Source of the DNA: Tetrapyrgos nigripes
Taxonomy: Eukaryota; Basidiomycota; Agaricomycetes; Agaricales; Campanellaceae
Length of the DNA stretch: 64,000 bases
Direction: 5' to 3'
Assembly (NCBI GenBank): GCA_013368315.1
Contig: JAACJM010000011.1
Span: forward strand, 682,001-746,000
In this document: positions 60,292 to 64,000 of the stretch, piece after piece
How positions within the stretch are numbered: the first letter of the stretch is position 1
Layout of the letters: the number at the start of each line of letters is the position of its first letter
Translations under genes and position numbers: made by a program
Notes under the pieces: generated by a model
What the model saw: the letters and a program-made list of their open reading frames with translations, nothing else
Databases searched by the model: none
What the model was told of the DNA's origin: nothing

Positions 60292-61295
60292 TGAGGTAGA
60301 CTGGACGTGTCGCTGTCGTTGATTTCCCTGATTCGTTGAGACGTAACAAGCGTAAAATTCGTGAAAGATACAAAAAGTTGTTAAAAGTTGATAGAGGAAA
60401 GAGCAAGAGACTAGAGTCGAGAATCAAAGAGCAAAAGTCAAAATTGGCGCGTTTCTGCAGAGGGTGAGGTCAAGAGGTAAGAACCAGTTCGTTAATCCCC
60501 TTATATAGCATATATGCGTCTAGGCACATACCTATGCACATCATTATTGAAGATAGACACGCATACACGTTCCCCACACTACACACCGCAGTGACCGAAC
60601 TTGCAATTGACTTGGAGGATAAGACACTGCGCCCAGACTATCCCCGGAAGACAAGCGTAGGTGCATCACAGCCTAACGTATAAGGAAGGTGATCCCGGTA
60701 ACCGAGAAGACCATGATGACAAGGAACCTGGAGATAGCACCATGCCATCGGGACGAAGAATCAAGATCGACTTCATCTAGAACAGGGCAAAGCGGTACGG
60801 GCGCAACATTGGGTTGCGTATCATAGATCATAGCCCCAACGAGGGATCCGTCTGGGTCTGGGTCTGCATTAGTAAACTATGGAATGCATTGTTATACATG
60901 CCATGTCATGCCAGCCAGCCATAGAGTACTAGGAACTAGGACCGAAGTCAACCAAACAACCAAACCCTAGAAAATCAAGAAGACTTCAAGAACGAGAACA
61001 AGAACACCTGGGGCGCAGATAGCTTCTATTAGGTAGGCCTAGGTAGGTCTTGAATCAGACTCTTGATGAACAAACGGGTAACAGCTGCTGGGTGATAGAA
61101 GACGGAGATAGGGTTTCCAAGGTTGTCTCGGAGGACGAAGATGGATGTATGGGCGCATCTAGTGACACGTCACGAACTTGAAGAGATGCAATACATGCCC
61201 ATCACATCCCGGACTTTTTTCGAGTCAGAAAGGTGGCTAGAGAAGGATTCCGAGAGAGACAATATATAAGGGTATAGCACACTGATCCAATCTTC
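60292..61295. other. Intergenic stretch
   Basis: Upstream region of the secreted protein gene. No coding content recognised. Confidence 0.4.
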
Positions 61296-61601
61296 TTAAC
61301 AGGCTGGCGCGGACATGTCGATCGGTACCGTTTCCTCCCTCCTAACATCAAAGATACTACCACGTACCTCTCCATTGAATGTTGCGCCCTCAATCCTATC
61401 GTGTTCCTCTCCCTTACTCGTCTCCCTAAAGACCATCGATATTGCTGAACTCTTACTAGGCAAAGTTTCTCTGTACCATGGATATGCAAGACCACTTCGT
61501 ACATCTATATGAAAGAGTTGTGAGCCAGCGCCTAGGCGTGGCGAGTACGAGGCCAGAAGGTAATGTTGAAAATACAAGAAATGAAAATAAAAATGAATCA
61601 T
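61296..61601 (-). CDS. Hypothetical exon
   Basis: From about 61508 the frame reads DVRSGLAYPWYRETLPSK, FRETSKGEEHDRIEGATF and RREETVPIDMSAPAC, with the look of a real C-terminal exon behind an acceptor TCATATAG. Upstream exons were not found. No family recognised. Confidence 0.3.
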   Translation of the reverse strand: MIHFYFHFLYFQHYLLASYSPRLGAGSQLFHIDVRSGLAYPWYRETLPSKSSAISMVFRETSKGEEHDRIEGATFNGEVRGSIFDVRREETVPIDMSAPAC

Positions 61602-62017
61602 GTAGGTTTTCTAACTTGCGAAGAGGATGAAAAAAGGCAGTGAGAGTTGCGGCCCGGAGCTTAATAATAGGGGCAAGTGAAGGAAAAAGACGGACGGGGA
61701 AAATCGGGAGGCTTTAAACATAGCCACACGCAGAAACCGAGTGTAGAAAACTCGTCCTCATTTTATTCGGCCTTGTGATACATCGCGTGGCGCGAACGGA
61801 ATTTGCCGGCAGTAGGCGCGGCCGCCTGTTGCGTCGGAACTAATATTTCTTTCCGTCGGATCACACCAGGACAAAGCCAGAAACACAGCCCCATGGATGA
61901 CTCCGGTCCAAACCCGTTTATCGGAAAAATGAAAAATGATGAAATTGGCTATCTACGCTACAAACAGCTCAGGTAAATATTGACAAACATCTACCTCGAT
62001 AGCTCATAGTTTAATGA
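61602..62017. other. Intergenic stretch
   Basis: Nothing recognised. Confidence 0.35.
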
Positions 62018-62047
62018 AAACGAAACCGAAAACGAAACCGAAAATAT
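62018..62047 (-). repeat. Short tandem repeat at the LINE 3' end
   Basis: On the minus strand, units of TTTTCGGTTTCG follow the LINE stop codon within about ten bases, like the simple-repeat 3' tails of non-LTR elements. Confidence 0.6.
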
Positions 62048-62054
62048 AAAGTAC

Positions 62055-64000
62055 TTATAACAAAGCGGGAGGATCTGTATCTGAAAAGGTAGAAATCAAA
62101 TGATGCAAATGAGATGGTAACGACTTCCGCAGGCATTTAACCCTTGCAGACCGAGGAGAAGACGAAGATACCTCATAAGCACGAAGCCTCTGAACATAAC
62201 CCCAAATGCGAGCTGCCAACTGAATAGCCAAGTAATGCCATGAATTGCTGAGTCGAGTAATGAAGCGTTCGCGTGCGAGCGTAGACCAAGAAGGTACAAG
62301 GGGAATATGAGGTTGTATCTCCGGGAGAAGGCCGAAATAGTAACGAGAAGACGACAATGGCCACAAAGAGTGGTCGTAAAAGAGTACATTAGCAACACGA
62401 TGAAGATTTTCATGCCAATGACGTGGAATACCCATAGATTGAGCATGAGTCTGTAAGGACTCTAGTGCCCGAGCAGTATAATGGGCGCGAATACGGTTAA
62501 AGTGTGTGCATTGCACAAACAGATGATGTGGCGATTCAACCGTGCAACACCCGAAACGGCACAACGACGACTTCTCATGTAGCCGGGGAGCGGTGATTTG
62601 CCTGGTGGGTAATTGGCCTGACCGGAGGTAAAGTTGGATGGACGCAGAGTACGCTGACGAGGCACGCAAATAAGGGTGAGATGGTGGCGGGTGGGGATCA
62701 TATAATGAGCGCATCATACGCGCAGCAGGTGAGAAGGATAGGGGATCAACGACTACCTGCCTGTAGAGAGATTTTAGGACCTCGGGTATGCCAGATTCAA
62801 TATACCCGAAGGAAGAGTGGTAAAGGACATAATCAGCCATAGCGAAAGTCGGCAGCGGAGCATATGGGGGAGGGGTAGAGAGCTGTTGTGCAAGAGAGGC
62901 ATGACGGTCCACTAAAGCATTAGCTTGCGATGGGATATCCAATTGAGAAGTATGGGCTCGAACATGAGATATAGTAGGGCTATTTGGTAGTGAAATCAAA
63001 AGAGAATATAACCAACGATATAGTGAAGAAGCTGGTAAAGCAGCCCATACTGTTGCAGATGGAGAATGAGAAAGAGCATTTGAAAGAAAACGAACAGCAT
63101 TTAAATGATCAGACAACAAAGTAAGGTTAGGAGAAGTGGGATGCTTTTTGTAGAGCAAAGTAGCAAGAATAAGAGCATAAAGTTCACCATGAAGAATGTT
63201 TGAAAACAAGCGAGAAGTCTGAACAGAAGCTACATAAGAATGGGAATCATGAAGGGCAGCAAAGGTAATAGAACGATGTTGTAAAACATTTGGTGAAGGA
63301 GGAATCAAAGAAGCATCAGCTGCGACAGTAGAAGAAGGAAAGTCACCATGTCGTCACGAAAGAAATGAAGGCACTGTAACCATTTGTAGAAAAGAAGACT
63401 CCGCCGTCGTCTGACGAATATCACGAGGTAAAGCTAGGGAAGAATCACCATGAACCAAAGACAATAATGAAAGGTTATGTAACACTAATAACAAGGGATA
63501 CCATGTCATGAAGAGAAAATCGGATGGGAAACGACGAGAAGAAGGGAGGGACAACTGCAAGTGTGGTGAGGGAAAGGAAGTCCAAGAAGAAAAGTCAGAA
63601 AGCTTGTCAAGATTGAAGTTACGCAACTCTGAAATTTGTCGGAAATTGGGAAGAGCATGAACAGACGAAAATGAACGCGAATGGCGAAGCACATTGACGC
63701 AATGTTGCAAAGAAACATCTCCGAGGAAAACATGAGATTGGTCCATTGAATGGAGAGAGATATCAAGCTTTTGCAAGTGATCGTGAGCAAGGACCCACGC
63801 GAAAGGAAGTTTTCGATGAGATGAGAAAGTGAAAGGTAAAAATGAACGATGTAAAGAATCATAGACGAAAGGATGTAGACAGCGGTTTAAGGAACAGGAC
63901 CAATCTGCAAGAGTAATGCGGGCCATCTGTCGGAAAACTGGGACATGATGATTTAAATCACGTAAAAGTCCTCTCACTGCAGAGTCAAGGTTGAGCTCAG
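62055..64000 (-). mobile_element. 3' half of a LINE (non-LTR) retrotransposon ORF2, runs off the right edge
   Basis: One frame from the edge to the stop at 62055 with a single TGA at 63356-63354. The upstream part (MARITLADWSCSLNR, SDFLFMTWYPLLLVL) fits the region after a LINE reverse transcriptase. RNase H follows: VAADASL, HGELYALILA, LLSDHLNAV, later NALVDRHASL. Then a Cys/His motif (CRFGCCTVESPHHLFVQC) of the CCHC type found at LINE ORF2 ends. The RT catalytic part lies outside the window. The RNase H plus CCHC layout resembles fungal Tad-type LINEs. The TGA sits next to a CGA, and CGA to TGA is the likely change. Confidence 0.75.

Overview
The window looks like a repeat-rich, accessory part of a mushroom-forming basidiomycete (Agaricomycete) genome. 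The reasons are short GT-AG introns of about 45-65 bases, a KDZ-type transposase next to a TET/JBP-like dioxygenase gene, a NACHT-WD40 NLR-like gene with near-identical WD repeats, chromodomain Ty3/gypsy, Ty1/copia, DIRS-like and LINE retroelements, and several lineage-specific protein families. No species is claimed. No tRNA, rRNA or CRISPR array was recognised.

Layout, 1-25 kb. The left edge carries the end of a lineage-specific accessory gene, broken by a TAG. Then comes a segment that reads as one large composite transposon. On the minus strand it holds a multi-exon KDZ transposase (3277-7170), a protein with an RNase H1 N-terminal/viroplasmin-like domain (7560-8621), a decayed gene (8710-9501) and a TET/JBP-like 2-oxoglutarate dioxygenase gene (9867-19920). 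Head to head with the last is an intact 911-residue accessory gene (20262-23287), a relative of the gene at the left edge. An inverted pair of about 130-base repeats (2838-2970 and 24003-24136) brackets the block. An 8-kb chromodomain Ty3/gypsy element (11649-19649, target duplication GCTGT) sits inside an intron of the dioxygenase gene. It carries an unusual third ORF behind the integrase.

Layout, 24-37 kb. Here are a relative of the accessory C-terminal domain (broken), foldback repeats, a SAP-domain gene, a membrane protein gene, a 1-kb dispersed repeat (copy A) and a large Ser/Pro-rich gene with one in-frame TGA.

Layout, 37-50 kb. Five exact 140-base tandem units, each with a CACGTG box, lie upstream of a 1495-residue NACHT-WD40 gene with 14 WD repeats. 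Then follow a C-run-rich stretch, a MITE, repeat copy B carrying a solo LTR, and the 3' end of a second Ty3/gypsy family that keeps a decayed form of the third ORF.

Layout, 50-64 kb. A heavily mutated Ty1/copia element, a DIRS-like remnant, a secreted GPI-anchor-like protein gene and the 3' half of a LINE running off the right edge.

A recurring theme is C-to-T change at CpG. Most repeat copies and broken genes differ by CG to TG/CA, and many stops are TGA where CGA is expected. This fits 5-methylcytosine decay of repeats, in a segment that itself encodes a TET/JBP-like 5mC-oxidising family member.
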